Of a stretch of 64,000 nt of DNA, positions 1-9,900 are shown piece after piece. The first letter of the stretch is position 1. Each line of letters starts with the position of its first letter. Source of the stretch: JAWLAT01 sp041395325 (GTDB lineage Bacteria; Pseudomonadota; Gammaproteobacteria; Xanthomonadales; SZUA-5); contig JAWLAT010000014.1 in the NCBI GenBank assembly GCA_041395325.1, forward strand, positions 62,001 to 126,000, written 5' to 3'. The notes beneath the pieces are model-generated. The model searched no databases and was not told the origin of the DNA. It worked only from the letters and a program-made list of their open reading frames with translations. The position numbers were made by a program, and so were the translations under genes.

Positions 1-258
1 GAGCGCGATGGTGTGCTGATCATGGTGGACGACGAGCGCATGCCGCTGCGACCCGGCGAGGTACCGGTACAGCGCAAGGTGCGCTTTCGCACGCTCGGCT
101 GCTATCCACTGACCGGTGCGATCGAATCGGAAGCTGACACCCTGGACGGGATCATCACCGAAACCTTGGCCAGTCGCAGTTCCGAGCGGCAGGGCCGGGT
201 CATTGACCACGATGCCGGTGCTTCGATGGAAAAGAAGAAGCAGGAGGGCTACTTCTGA
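1..258 (+). CDS. cysD: Sulfate adenylyltransferase small subunit (3' end only)
   Basis: This is the last 85 codons of CysD; the gene begins before the window. CysD is the nucleotidyl-transfer subunit of ATP sulfurylase, making adenylylsulfate (APS) from ATP and sulfate with help from the CysN GTPase. The visible tail matches the family C-terminus: RFRTLGCYPLTGAIES, then ITETLASRSSERQGRVIDHD and a final KKKQEGYF. The TGA stop (256-258) shares one base with the ATG of the next gene, so the two subunits are translationally coupled. Family identity is secure from the tail alone; the ATP-binding PP-loop part is not visible. Confidence 0.95.
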   Translation, partial: ERDGVLIMVDDERMPLRPGEVPVQRKVRFRTLGCYPLTGAIESEADTLDGIITETLASRSSERQGRVIDHDAGASMEKKKQEGYF

Positions 259-2156
259 TGAATTCGCCTTTGACGTCGAACGCACCGGACAACATCGACC
301 TGCTGCGCTTCATCACCTGCGGCAGTGTCGACGATGGCAAGAGCACCTTGCTCGGGCGCCTGCTGTACGAATCGCGACAGATCTACGACGACCAGCTGGC
401 GACATTGCGCAGCGAGTCGCAGCGCATGGGCACGCAGAACGGCGAGTTGGACTTTGCACTGCTGGTCGATGGACTGGAAGCCGAACGCGAGCAGGGCATC
501 ACCATCGATGTGGCCTACCGCTACTTTGCCACCCAGCGGCGTCGCTTCATCGTGGCCGACACACCGGGCCACGAGCAGTACACCCGCAACATGGTCACCG
601 GCGCCTCCAATGCCGAGTTGGCCATCCTGCTGGTGGATGCGCGCAAGGGCATCCTGACGCAAACCCGCAGGCATGCCTATCTGGTTCACTTGCTGGGCAT
701 TCGGCAGCTGATTCTGGCTGTGAACAAGATGGATCTGGTGGACTGGTCGGAGGCGGTTTTTGACGAAATTCGCGAGGATTTCCAAGACTTTGCCAACCAG
801 CTCGGCATCGACCGGTTCCATGCGATTCCGCTCAGCGCCTTGCACGGCGACAATCTCTGGCAGGGCAGTGAGCGCAGCGACTGGTATCACGGTGCGACGT
901 TGATGGGTCTGCTGGAAAGCCTGCCGGCCCACCCACAGGAAGCAGGGACGCAGCCGGCGCGCTTTCCGGTGCAATGGGTCAGTCGTCCGAATCAGGACTT
1001 TCGCGGCTACGCCGGCACCCTGGCCAGCGGGGTGATCCGACCGGGTGATCGGTTGCGCGTACAGCCTTCGGGCCGCTCGGCCCAGGTGGCGCGCATCGTG
1101 ACCGCCGACGGCGATCTGGCCGAAGCTACTGCCGGCCAGGCCGTGACACTGACCCTCACTGAAGAACTGGACATTTCCCGCGGCGACCTGCTCAGCAGCG
1201 CCGAGCAGCCGGCGGAGTCGGCCGATCAATTCGAAGCCACCATCGTCTGGATGCACGAGCAGCCGCTGCTGCCAGGGCGCAGCTATGCCTTCAAACTGGC
1301 CAGCAGCCAGGCGCGCGTGCAGGTCACCGACCTGAAATACCGGGTCAACGTCAACACGCTCGAGCACACCGCCGCCTCGACGCTGGGCCTGAACGACATC
1401 GGCGTCGCCAGCATCAGTCTGGATCGGCCGGTGGGCTTTGATCCCTACCGAGAGATCCGCGACACCGGCGCCTTCCTGATCATCGATCGGGAAAGCGGCC
1501 AGACCCTGGGCGCCGGGATGATCCATTTCGCCTTGCGGCGGGCCAGCAACATTCACCGCCAGGCGCTGGACGTCGACAAGCAGTTGCGCGCGGGCCTGAA
1601 GGCGCAGCGACCCTGTGTGCTGTGGTTCACCGGCCTCTCCGGTGCCGGCAAGTCGACCATCGCCAATGCCGTCGAAAAGCGTCTGGCGGCGCTGGGCCAC
1701 CACACCTATCTGCTCGATGGTGACAATGTGCGCCACGGTCTCAATCGCGATCTGGGCTTCACCGATGTTGATCGGGTCGAGAACATTCGCCGCATCGCCG
1801 AAGTGGCGCGACTGATGGTCGACGCCGGCCTGATTGTCTTGACGGCCTTCATTTCGCCCTTCCGCTCCGAGCGCGAGATGGCGCGTGGCCTGCTCGGGGA
1901 AGGCGAGTTCTTCGAAATCCATGTGGACACGCCGCTGGCCGAAGCCGAGCGCCGCGACGTCAAGGGTCTGTACGCGAAGGCACGCCGCGGCGAGCTGAAG
2001 AACTTCACCGGCATTGATTCGCCCTACGAGCCGCCGCTGCAGCCCGAGATGCGCCTGGATACCGTCGCGATGGATGTGGGCAGTGCCGCGGATGCCGTCG
2101 TTGAGCGGTTGCGCGCCGAAGGCTATCTGGATGGCACGGGCCACAGCCTGCCCTGA
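258..2156 (+). CDS. cysN: Bifunctional sulfate adenylyltransferase GTPase subunit / APS kinase (CysNC fusion)
   Basis: The protein has 632 residues in two parts. Residues 1 to about 430 are the CysN elongation-factor-like GTPase, with P-loop G22-SVDDGKST-30, then DTPGHEQYTRNM and NKMD. From about residue 450 there is an APS kinase (CysC) with its own P-loop GLSGAGKST, LDGDNVRHGLNRDLGF and FISPFRSERE. The first part drives sulfate adenylylation by GTP hydrolysis and the second phosphorylates APS to PAPS, feeding cysteine synthesis and sulfation. Fused CysNC is common in Xanthomonadales and pseudomonads. The ATG overlaps the cysD stop. Both domains look complete and no frame breaks are seen. 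Confidence 0.97.
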   Translation: MNSPLTSNAPDNIDLLRFITCGSVDDGKSTLLGRLLYESRQIYDDQLATLRSESQRMGTQNGELDFALLVDGLEAEREQGITIDVAYRYFATQRRRFIVADTPGHEQYTRNMVTGASNAELAILLVDARKGILTQTRRHAYLVHLLGIRQLILAVNKMDLVDWSEAVFDEIREDFQDFANQLGIDRFHAIPLSALHGDNLWQGSERSDWYHGATLMGLLESLPAHPQEAGTQPARFPVQWVSRPNQDFRGYAGTLASGVIRPGDRLRVQPSGRSAQVARIVTADGDLAEATAGQAVTLTLTEELDISRGDLLSSAEQPAESADQFEATIVWMHEQPLLPGRSYAFKLASSQARVQVTDLKYRVNVNTLEHTAASTLGLNDIGVASISLDRPVGFDPYREIRDTGAFLIIDRESGQTLGAGMIHFALRRASNIHRQALDVDKQLRAGLKAQRPCVLWFTGLSGAGKSTIANAVEKRLAALGHHTYLLDGDNVRHGLNRDLGFTDVDRVENIRRIAEVARLMVDAGLIVLTAFISPFRSEREMARGLLGEGEFFEIHVDTPLAEAERRDVKGLYAKARRGELKNFTGIDSPYEPPLQPEMRLDTVAMDVGSAADAVVERLRAEGYLDGTGHSLP

Positions 2157-2194
2157 GTCCCGTCCGAGTCAGGCTGGATTGCCAAGCCAAGCCA

Positions 2195-2218
2195 CAGGAT
2201 CAGGCCAATCTGATCCTG
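2195..2218. terminator. Hairpin between convergent cysNC and peptide transporter
   Basis: A perfect 9-bp inverted repeat, CAGGATCAG and CTGATCCTG around a 6-nt loop, lies 39 bp after the cysNC stop and 55 bp from the stop of the convergent transporter gene. No T-run follows on either strand, so intrinsic termination is only probable. Confidence 0.45.
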
Positions 2219-2272
2219 GACAACGGAACCGCGCCCTCAGCAAACCGAGTTGCCTGGCGGCTATTGCCAATC

Positions 2273-4021
2273 TCATCGAACCCCGTGCATCAAGCGTTTG
2301 AGCAGCGGTGCCACGGCAAACGCGAGCACGGCGCAGCCCAGACCGATCCAGGTCATCAGCCAGAACAGATCGGCGTACTTGGCGGAGGCGGCGACCAGGT
2401 CGATGTCCGCGCCCACCTCCTCAATGGCGGCGAGCTTGCCAAACAGGGCCGCCAGGGTCTCGGAGAAGGCGGTGGCCAGAAACCAGGTGCCCATCATCAG
2501 GCTGGTGACACGCGCCACGCTGAGCTGGGTCACCGCCGACAGGCCGACTGGCGACAGGCACATCTCGCCAATCTCCAGCACGAAGTAGGCCAGCACCAGC
2601 CACCAGACACTGGCCATCGCGCCCGTCGCGCCCACTTCCTCGGCGGCCAGCGCGAGCGGGACGAAGGCCAGCCCGGCGAAGACCAGTCCAATCGCGCTCT
2701 TGATCGGCTTGGAGGGATTGGCGCCGAAACGATCCAGCCAGCCCCACAGGCCGGTGAAGATCGGCGCCAGCAGGACAATGAACATCGCGCCGAGGAAGGT
2801 CAGCGAGCCGGCGGTTTGTGGCAGCACGAGCAGGTCACGGAGCAGAAATACGCCGACCGCGGCGAAGACCGTGCCAAAGATCCACTTGGGCGCCGCCGAA
2901 CCCGGCGTGCGATCGGACAGCCGCGCGGCGACGAAGAAGGACGCCGGCGCCAGGATCAGGCTGTAGATCGACCACGGCAACGGCGTGTAGTCGGTAATCA
3001 CCATCGACGGGAACAGATCCTTGGTCAGCAGCCGGTCGGTAAAGGTCACCCAAGAGCCGTAGGTCTGCTCGTACAGCGTGAAGAACACCAGCGCCCAGAA
3101 AATCAGGGCCATCAGCGCCAGCATGCGGTCGCGCTCGACCGGGGTGCATTGGCGCAGGATGAAGACCATGAACCACAGCAGCACGGCACCGAGCATCACC
3201 ATCATCAGCAGCAGGGCCAGCGACACGTGCTCGCCGAGCGTGAAGGCACCGTTGGCCGAGGCCCACATCAGCCAGGCCAGCGGCAGCAGGCCGAGCACGC
3301 TACCCAGATAAATCGTCCATTCGCGGCTGATGCCCAGCGCCGTGCGCTGTTGCAGTGCCTGAGGGTCGGCCGGTTCGGCGAGGCCATGCAGGTAGCGCTG
3401 CCCCCACAGGAACATGCCCAGGCCCAGCACCATGCCAATGCCGGCCACACCGAAGCCATACTTCCAGCCAAAGGTCTGGCCCAGATACCCGCAGACCAGC
3501 GAAGCGAACAGGGCACCGAGATTGATGCCGGCATAGAACAGCGAAAAGCCCGAGTCGCGGCGCGGGTCGTCCTGCGAATAGAGCTTGCCGACGATGGTCG
3601 AGATGTTCGGCTTGAGGAAGCCGACACCGACGATGATCAGCGCCAGCGAGGTGTAGAAGACCAGCAGTGCCGATTCGTCGCGGGTGACGACCTCGCCGAC
3701 CTTGGTCGCCTGGGCGCCCTCGAAGGCCATGCCCAAATGGCCCAGGCACAACAGGATCCCGCCGAAGACCACCGCCTTGCGCATACCCAGGTAACGGTCG
3801 GCGAGCAGACCGCCGATGACCGGAATCGCATAGACCAGCCCACCGTAGGCGCCAATCACGTCATAGCCGGCGTGGTCGCCAAACAGGTGGTAGTCGATCA
3901 GATACAGCAACAGCAGCGCCTTCATGCCGTAGAAGGAGAAGCGCTCCCACATCTCGGTGAAGAAGCAGACGTACAGGCCCTTCGGGTGGCCCAGAAAATC
4001 ATCGGATGCGCCGGACTGCAT
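2273..4021 (-). CDS. POT-family proton-dependent oligopeptide transporter
   Basis: The 582-residue polytopic membrane protein is of the PTR2/POT branch of the major facilitator superfamily, which imports di- and tripeptides with protons. The family signature ExxERFxxYG is present as E23-MWERFSFYG-32, whose E and R residues couple proton and peptide movement. The second signature reads SLFYAGINLGAL in the fifth helix region, and LKPNISTIVGKLY is also typical. About 12-14 hydrophobic segments span the protein. Length is somewhat above the roughly 500-residue E. coli Dtp proteins, as in many Xanthomonadales members. It is transcribed divergently from the threonine aldolase gene with 96 bp between. 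The exact substrate cannot be told. Confidence 0.93.
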   Translation of the reverse strand: MQSGASDDFLGHPKGLYVCFFTEMWERFSFYGMKALLLLYLIDYHLFGDHAGYDVIGAYGGLVYAIPVIGGLLADRYLGMRKAVVFGGILLCLGHLGMAFEGAQATKVGEVVTRDESALLVFYTSLALIIVGVGFLKPNISTIVGKLYSQDDPRRDSGFSLFYAGINLGALFASLVCGYLGQTFGWKYGFGVAGIGMVLGLGMFLWGQRYLHGLAEPADPQALQQRTALGISREWTIYLGSVLGLLPLAWLMWASANGAFTLGEHVSLALLLMMVMLGAVLLWFMVFILRQCTPVERDRMLALMALIFWALVFFTLYEQTYGSWVTFTDRLLTKDLFPSMVITDYTPLPWSIYSLILAPASFFVAARLSDRTPGSAAPKWIFGTVFAAVGVFLLRDLLVLPQTAGSLTFLGAMFIVLLAPIFTGLWGWLDRFGANPSKPIKSAIGLVFAGLAFVPLALAAEEVGATGAMASVWWLVLAYFVLEIGEMCLSPVGLSAVTQLSVARVTSLMMGTWFLATAFSETLAALFGKLAAIEEVGADIDLVAASAKYADLFWLMTWIGLGCAVLAFAVAPLLKRLMHGVR

Positions 4022-4117
4022 GGGCTGTCCCCAGGATCGTTGTCAGCTAGGCCGGCGAGCTTAGCAGCCCGCACCGTGGCAAGCTCTGCGCCCCAACCTC
4101 AGCCCCGGAGATTCAGG

Positions 4118-5146
4118 GTGACGATCGATCTGCGCAGCGATACCGTGACCCGACCGACCGAGGCCATGCGCCAAGCCATGCTGGCGGCGGCGGTCGGCGA
4201 CGATGTCTACGGGGAAGACCCAACGGTCAATGCCCTGCAGGAGCGGTTGGCCAACGACCTGGGCTTCGCCGCCGCCCTGTTCCTGCCCAGCGGCACGCAG
4301 AGCAATCTCTGTGCGCTGCTGGCCCACTGCGAACGCGGCGACGAGTATCTGGTCGGCATGGAAGCCCACACCTACAAGTACGAAGGCGGCGGCGCCGCGG
4401 TGCTGGGGTCGATCCAGCCGCATCCGATCGTTCAGAACGAGCTGGGTTGCTTGCCTATCGAGTCGCTGCAGCGCGCCCTCAAGCCGATCGATCCACACTT
4501 CGCCCGCACGCGCCTGGTCTGCCTGGAAAACACCTGGCAGGGCCGCGTATTGCCAACGGACTACCTCGAGCAGGCCAGGGCCTTCTGCGATCAGCATGGT
4601 CTGGCGCTGCATCTGGACGGCGCCCGGCTGTTCAATGCCGCCGTCGCGCAAGTCACGGACGGCACGGATGCGATGTCTGCGGCCCGAGCCATCTGCGGCC
4701 ATTTCGACAGCGTTTCGGTGTGTTTTTCCAAGGGACTGGGGGCGCCGGTGGGCTCGGTCCTGCTGGGCGATGCGGCGTTGATCGAACGCGCGCGTCGCTG
4801 GCGCAAGGTGTGCGGCGGCGGCATGCGACAGGCCGGCCTGCTCGCCGCCGCTTGCCTGCACGCGCTCGATCAGCATGTGGCGAAGCTGGCCGAGGATCAC
4901 GATCGCGCCGCACAACTGGCCGCCGCGTTGCAGGGCACGGCAGCCTTTTCCGCCGTGACCCAGCACACCAACATGGTGTTCGTGCAGATCGATCCTCGGC
5001 ACTTGCTGGCATTTCGACAACATTGCGAGCGCGGCGGACTGACGGTGTCGGTCGGCTCGCCGCTGATCCGCCTGGTTCTGCACCGTGACGTCGACGATTC
5101 GGCGCTGGGCATGGCCATCCATGTACTGCGCGACTTCCAGCCCTGA
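4118..5146 (+). CDS. ltaE: Low-specificity L-threonine aldolase
   Basis: A 342-residue PLP enzyme of fold type I that cleaves L-threonine and allo-threonine to glycine and acetaldehyde. The N-terminus IDLRSDTVTRPTEAMR is diagnostic. The PLP lysine is K205 in SVCFSKGLGAPVGS, and LHLDGARLFNAA holds the cofactor-ring aspartate. The start is the GTG at 4118, with GGAG seven bases upstream; it gives the conserved family N-terminus. The frame stays open far upstream, but that stretch is antisense to the peptide transporter and is not coding. Length fits the family. Confidence 0.94.
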   Translation: MTIDLRSDTVTRPTEAMRQAMLAAAVGDDVYGEDPTVNALQERLANDLGFAAALFLPSGTQSNLCALLAHCERGDEYLVGMEAHTYKYEGGGAAVLGSIQPHPIVQNELGCLPIESLQRALKPIDPHFARTRLVCLENTWQGRVLPTDYLEQARAFCDQHGLALHLDGARLFNAAVAQVTDGTDAMSAARAICGHFDSVSVCFSKGLGAPVGSVLLGDAALIERARRWRKVCGGGMRQAGLLAAACLHALDQHVAKLAEDHDRAAQLAAALQGTAAFSAVTQHTNMVFVQIDPRHLLAFRQHCERGGLTVSVGSPLIRLVLHRDVDDSALGMAIHVLRDFQP

Positions 5147-5264
5147 ACGGGTGGGCGAAGGCGCAAAGTTCACGTCATCGGCGGCCAGAACCGAGCGCGC
5201 GCCAATCTGTTGCAAGGCTGGGCTGATAGACTGCGGGACTTCAACGTTGCGCTGGAGAGCCGCC

Positions 5265-6686
5265 ATGTTCCGACCCCTCGCCGCCGCCGTTTTCCTGGCC
5301 TTGGGTAGTCAGGCAGCGTTCGCGCAGGGAGTCAGTCTGGATGCCGATGCCGCAGCCGCCGTGGTGCGCCTGCGGACGCCGGCCGGCGCCGTGGTGGACG
5401 TGCCCTTCGCCAACGCACAGCAGGCCAGTCTGGCCGCCGCACTGGCCACGCAGCGCAGCCTGGCCGACGGCAGCTACCGGTGGCAAATCGTCCGCCGCGC
5501 CGAGGTCCCGCAGTACCTGCTGGCGAGGGCTCAGCGCGAACAGGTGGGCAGCGAATTGCCCACCGGCTGGCCCGGTGCCACCGCGGTGGAATCGGGCAGT
5601 TTCACCGTGGCCCGCGGGCAGATGGTCGACAGCCGGGCACCGGAAGTCTCCGCGGCGGGCAAGGGTCACAATGGCAGTCAGGCCAAGGACGCCGTGTTTG
5701 GCGATGACGTGATCATCAACGGCGGCACTGGCAGCCTCTGCGTCGGCACCGACTGCGTGAACAACCAGAATTTTGGTAGCGACACGATCCGCATGTCGGA
5801 GAACAATCTCCGCATCACTTTCTTCGACACCTCCAATTCGGCCAGCTTTCCCAGCAACGACTGGGAGCTGACCGCCAATGACACGACCAATGGCGGTGCG
5901 AACTACTTCGCAATCACCGATCGCGGCACCAATCGTCGCAATCTGGTGGTCGAAGCCGGCGCGCTGAACAACAACCTGTTTGTCGGCAACGGCGGCTTCG
6001 TCGGCGTCGGCACCAATATTCCGCAGCGTTCCCTGCATGCTTTTCAGGGCGACAGCCCCGGCCTGCGGCTGGAGCAGTCACCGGCGCTGGGCTTCCCGGC
6101 GCAGACCTGGGACGTGGTCGGCAACGAGACTGGTCTGGTGGTCCGCGACCAGACCACTGGAACGCAGCCCTTCCGCATCCGGCCGGGCGCGCCGACCGAT
6201 GCCACGGTGATCAGTGCGGCGGGTTTTGTCGGCCTGGGCACGACCACGCCGGGCGCCGCGCTGGACATCAGTTCGGCATCGGCACCCTTCCTGCTGAGTG
6301 CCGATGCAGGCGGCCCGTCGGTCATGCAACTGGATCCGGCCGGCAACCTGACCATCACCGGCACGCTGACGCAGGGCTCCAGCCGCAGCTTCAAGGAGCA
6401 GCTGGTGGCGGTCACCGGCGCCAGCATTTTGGACCTGCTGGCGAATCTGCCCATCTACAGCTGGCAGTACATCGGCTCCAGCGAACGACATCTGGGCCCG
6501 GTGGCGGAGGATTTTCACGCCGCCTTCGGTCTGGGCACGGATCCGACGCGACTGGCACCGGGAGACCTCGCCGGTGTTGCGGTCGCTGCAACGCAGGCGC
6601 TGCAGGCGGAACTCGCTGCCAAGGACGCCAAGATCGCCGAACTGGAGGCCCGCCTCGCCCGCATTGAGGCACGGCTGGCCGAATAG
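5265..6686 (+). CDS. Secreted protein with C-terminal S74-type intramolecular chaperone domain
   Basis: The protein has 473 residues with a clear signal peptide (MFRPLAAAVFLALGSQAAFA). The middle part has glycine-rich turns such as VGVGTNIPQRSLH and VGLGTTTPGAALDI, typical of tail-fibre-like or adhesin-like trimeric beta structures. Near residue 372 the motif SSRSFKEQL matches the start of the Peptidase_S74 intramolecular chaperone domain of phage tail spikes, with Ser372 and Lys377 placed like the self-cleaving Ser-Lys dyad. It ends in a coiled coil (KDAKIAELEARLARIEARLAE). In phages this domain trimerises and releases the fibre; here it is on a Sec-exported cellular protein with no phage genes nearby. 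Start ATG 5265 is chosen for the signal peptide. Function unknown; a surface trimer is likely. Confidence 0.7.
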   Translation: MFRPLAAAVFLALGSQAAFAQGVSLDADAAAAVVRLRTPAGAVVDVPFANAQQASLAAALATQRSLADGSYRWQIVRRAEVPQYLLARAQREQVGSELPTGWPGATAVESGSFTVARGQMVDSRAPEVSAAGKGHNGSQAKDAVFGDDVIINGGTGSLCVGTDCVNNQNFGSDTIRMSENNLRITFFDTSNSASFPSNDWELTANDTTNGGANYFAITDRGTNRRNLVVEAGALNNNLFVGNGGFVGVGTNIPQRSLHAFQGDSPGLRLEQSPALGFPAQTWDVVGNETGLVVRDQTTGTQPFRIRPGAPTDATVISAAGFVGLGTTTPGAALDISSASAPFLLSADAGGPSVMQLDPAGNLTITGTLTQGSSRSFKEQLVAVTGASILDLLANLPIYSWQYIGSSERHLGPVAEDFHAAFGLGTDPTRLAPGDLAGVAVAATQALQAELAAKDAKIAELEARLARIEARLAE

Positions 6687-6939
6687 GACGCGGCCCGCGT
6701 GGCGCGTCGGCATCGCGCGCCTGCACAAGAAGGCTGGGCCTTCCCGACAGGCCGCACCCGGTCATTTGCCGCAGTTCTCACAGGCCGGCTCCGTGATCGG
6801 ACCAGCCATTCTTGCAGCGTGTTGCGGCGACTTTGCATAGTCAGCAACATGGCAACACGCAGACGCCGCACCGCTGCTCGATGCTCGTCGGACACCGTTC
6901 GCTCCCGCGCGGCCGGCACCACCAACGATGATCTGTCCA

Positions 6940-6965
6940 GCCGGTGGCTTCTCACAGCCACCGGC
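6940..6965 (-). terminator. Hairpin after the giant DUF11 gene
   Basis: A perfect 10-bp stem (GCCGGTGGCT / AGCCACCGGC, 6-nt loop) sits 8 bases beyond the stop codon of the minus-strand giant gene. There is no T-run, so it is a probable rather than certain terminator. Confidence 0.6.
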
Positions 6966-6973
6966 CCCGCGGC

Positions 6974-9900
6974 TCAGTCGCTACGCTGGCGCAGGCCCAG
7001 CAGGCCCAGTGCCAGCATCATGATCAGCAGCAGCGAAATCGCTCGGTGGCTGAGCATTGGCACCGGCATGGCACCTGGACTGGCAGTCAGGCGCGCCGTG
7101 GCCGCCGCATCGCCCAGGCCCACATCGGTTTGCAACGGTCCGGCCACATTGTCGAACAAGCCTTCGGACATGACCCCGACGTCAAAGCGCACGGTGCAGA
7201 TGGCGCCGGCCGCCACACTGCCGCCGCTGTAGCTCACCAGGGTGGCGCCGCTGGTGGCGTTGAGCGTTCCAGCGCCACAGTCCTGGGCTGCATTCGACGG
7301 TGCCGCCACGAACATGCCGCTGGGCAGGTCGTCGCTGAAGCTCATTCCCGTCACGGGCAATGTACTGGCCGAATTGTCGATGGTCAGAATCACCGTGGTG
7401 GTCTGATCTGCAAGGATCAGTTCCGGCTCGAAGCGCTTGCTGAAAGCCGGGACCGGATTGACCCGCAGGGTGGCGGTCGCAGTCGGAGTGCCACCGGCGC
7501 TGCTTTGCAGCGGGGCAGTCGTGTTGGTCAGATCACCGACAACCGAGGCCTGTACGTCGAAGCTGATCGTGCAACTGCCGCCGGCTACCAAGGCGCCGCT
7601 GTTGAGGCTCACTGTCGTAGCGCCCGCGCCCGCCGTCAGCGTCCCGCCACAGTCGGTCTGCGCATTGGGGCTGGCGGTCAGCAGCAGGCCGATCGGCAGA
7701 TCATCGGTCAAGGCCACGTTGGTCAGCGCCAACGCCCCGGGGTTGTCGATGGTCAGCACCACGCTGGCCTGTCCGCCAACGAATATCTGCGTCGGCGCAA
7801 AGGCCTTGCTCAGTGTGGGCTGCGGCTCGACCTGCAGGCTGGCGCTGGCCGGTGGCACCGAACCGGCGTCGGTGGTCAGCACTGAAGTCGAGTTGAGCAG
7901 ACTGCCACTGCTGCCGGCCACGACGTCGAAGCTGACGGCGCAGCTGCTGCCCGCGGCAACCATGCCGCCACTGAGCATCACGCTGCTGCCACCGGCAAGC
8001 GCCTGCAGACTGCCGCCACAGCTGTTGCTGGTGGCAGGCGGGCTGGCCAACAACAGGCCGGCGGGCAATGTGTCCGTGATGGCCAGACCACCGACCGCCT
8101 GCTGGCTGCTGCTGTTGTCGATGCTCAGGGTCACCGTGCTGGTCTGGCCGACGAAGATCTGGGTGGGCGCGAAGGCCTTACTCAGGCCTGGTGCCGCGTC
8201 GACGCGTAACGTGGCACTGGCATTGCCGCTGTTGCCCAGACTGGAGAGCAGGTCGCCGGTGGTGTTGAGGTAGTCGCCAGCGGCTGCTGCCACCACGTCG
8301 ACTTCGATCGTGCAGCTGGCGCCGGCAGGCACGCTGCCACCGCTGTAACTCAGGCTGCCACTGCCGGCGGTTGCCGTCAGCGCGCCACCGGTGCAATTGG
8401 TGACAGCGTTCGCCGGAGTCGCGATCACCAGACCCGCTGGCAGCGGATCGGTCAGGTCCAGCGCGGTGGCCGGCAGCACGCCGCTGCTGTGGTCGATGGA
8501 CAGGACCAGACGCACCGGCAGGTTGATGAATCCGGCAGCCGGACTGAACTGCTTGCTCAACAGCGGCCGACTGCTGACCACCAGGGTGGCGCTGGCGGTG
8601 CCGCTGTTGCCGGCGTTACTGGTCAGATCGCCGGTGGTGTTGACGTAACTGCCCGGCGTGGCACTGAACACGTCTGCCTGAATGCTGCAGCTGGCACCCG
8701 CGGCCAGACCGCCGCCGCTGTAGCTGATCACGCTGCCACCGTCGGCGGCGGTCAACGTGCCGCCCACACAGTCCGTGCTGGCATTGGCCGGCGTCGCCAG
8801 CGTCAGCCCGGCTGGCAGGTTGTCACTGACGGCGATCCCAGTCAGTGCGGTGCTGCTGCCGCTGTTGTCGATGCTGAGGCTCAGCTGGCTGATCGCGTCG
8901 ACGGCCACCGCACTGGGCGCGAAACTCTTGCTCAACACAGGCTGCGGATCGACCTGCAAGGTCGCGCTGGCCGCTGCCACACTGCCCGCATTGGACTGCA
9001 GCGGCGACGTGGTGTTGAGCAGAGCTCCGGCAGAGACGGCCAGGACGTCGAAGCTGATCGTGCAATTCGCACCGGCCGCCACGCTGCCGCCGCTCAGGCT
9101 GACAGTGCTGCCACCAGCGGGCGCGCTCAGGGTGCCGCCACAGCTGCTGCTGGCATTGGCAGGGGTGGCGATCTGCAGGCCCGCCGGCAGCACGTCGCTG
9201 AGCATCACACCGCTCAGCGCCTGCAGACTGGTGGCGTTGTCGATCATCAACGTGACCGCACTGCTCTGGCCGACGAACACCTGAGTTGGGACGAAAGCCT
9301 TGCTCAGGCCGGGCGCCGGATCGACCTGCAGATCGGCGCTGGCTGGTCCGCTGTTGCCCAGGGTGGAGGTCAGATCACCGCTCACATTGGCATACAGACC
9401 GGCACTGGCAGCCATCACGTCGACTTCGACGGTGCAGCTGGCGCCAGCGGCCAGCAGACCACCGCTCAGGCTCAAACTGCTACCACCATCGATGGCCGTC
9501 AGCATACCGCCGCAGCTGTTGCTGGCATTGGCCGGCGTGGCCAGCACCAGACCCGCGGGCAGATTGTCGGTAACCGCCAGCAGGTCGGCGGGCAACGTGC
9601 CGGTGCTGTGGTCGACGCTCAGCACCAGTCGCGAGCTCTGATTGACGAACACGGCCACGGGGTTGAACTGCTTGCTGAAGAGCGGCCGGGTGCTGACCTG
9701 CAGCGTGGCGCTGGCCGGACCGGTCGTGCCCGCGCTGCTGGTCAGATTGCCGGTGGTGTTCAGATAGCTGCCACCCAGCGCGCTGGTGACATTGGCGGTC
9801 ACCGTGCAACTGGCGCCGGCAGCCAGCGAGCCGCCGCTGTAGCTGAGCACAGCGCCACCGTCCGCCGCGGTGAGGGTGCCACCGGTGCAGGTCGTGGCGC

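Noticed and set aside
2264..4117. Upstream extension of the threonine aldolase frame by 618 codons.
   Set aside because: It is antisense to the peptide transporter with no family similarity; the GTG at 4118 with a ribosome site gives the true N-terminus.
5265..6686. Prophage remnant because of the tail-fibre-like domain.
   Set aside because: No other phage genes, integrase or attachment repeats nearby and the protein has a Sec signal peptide.
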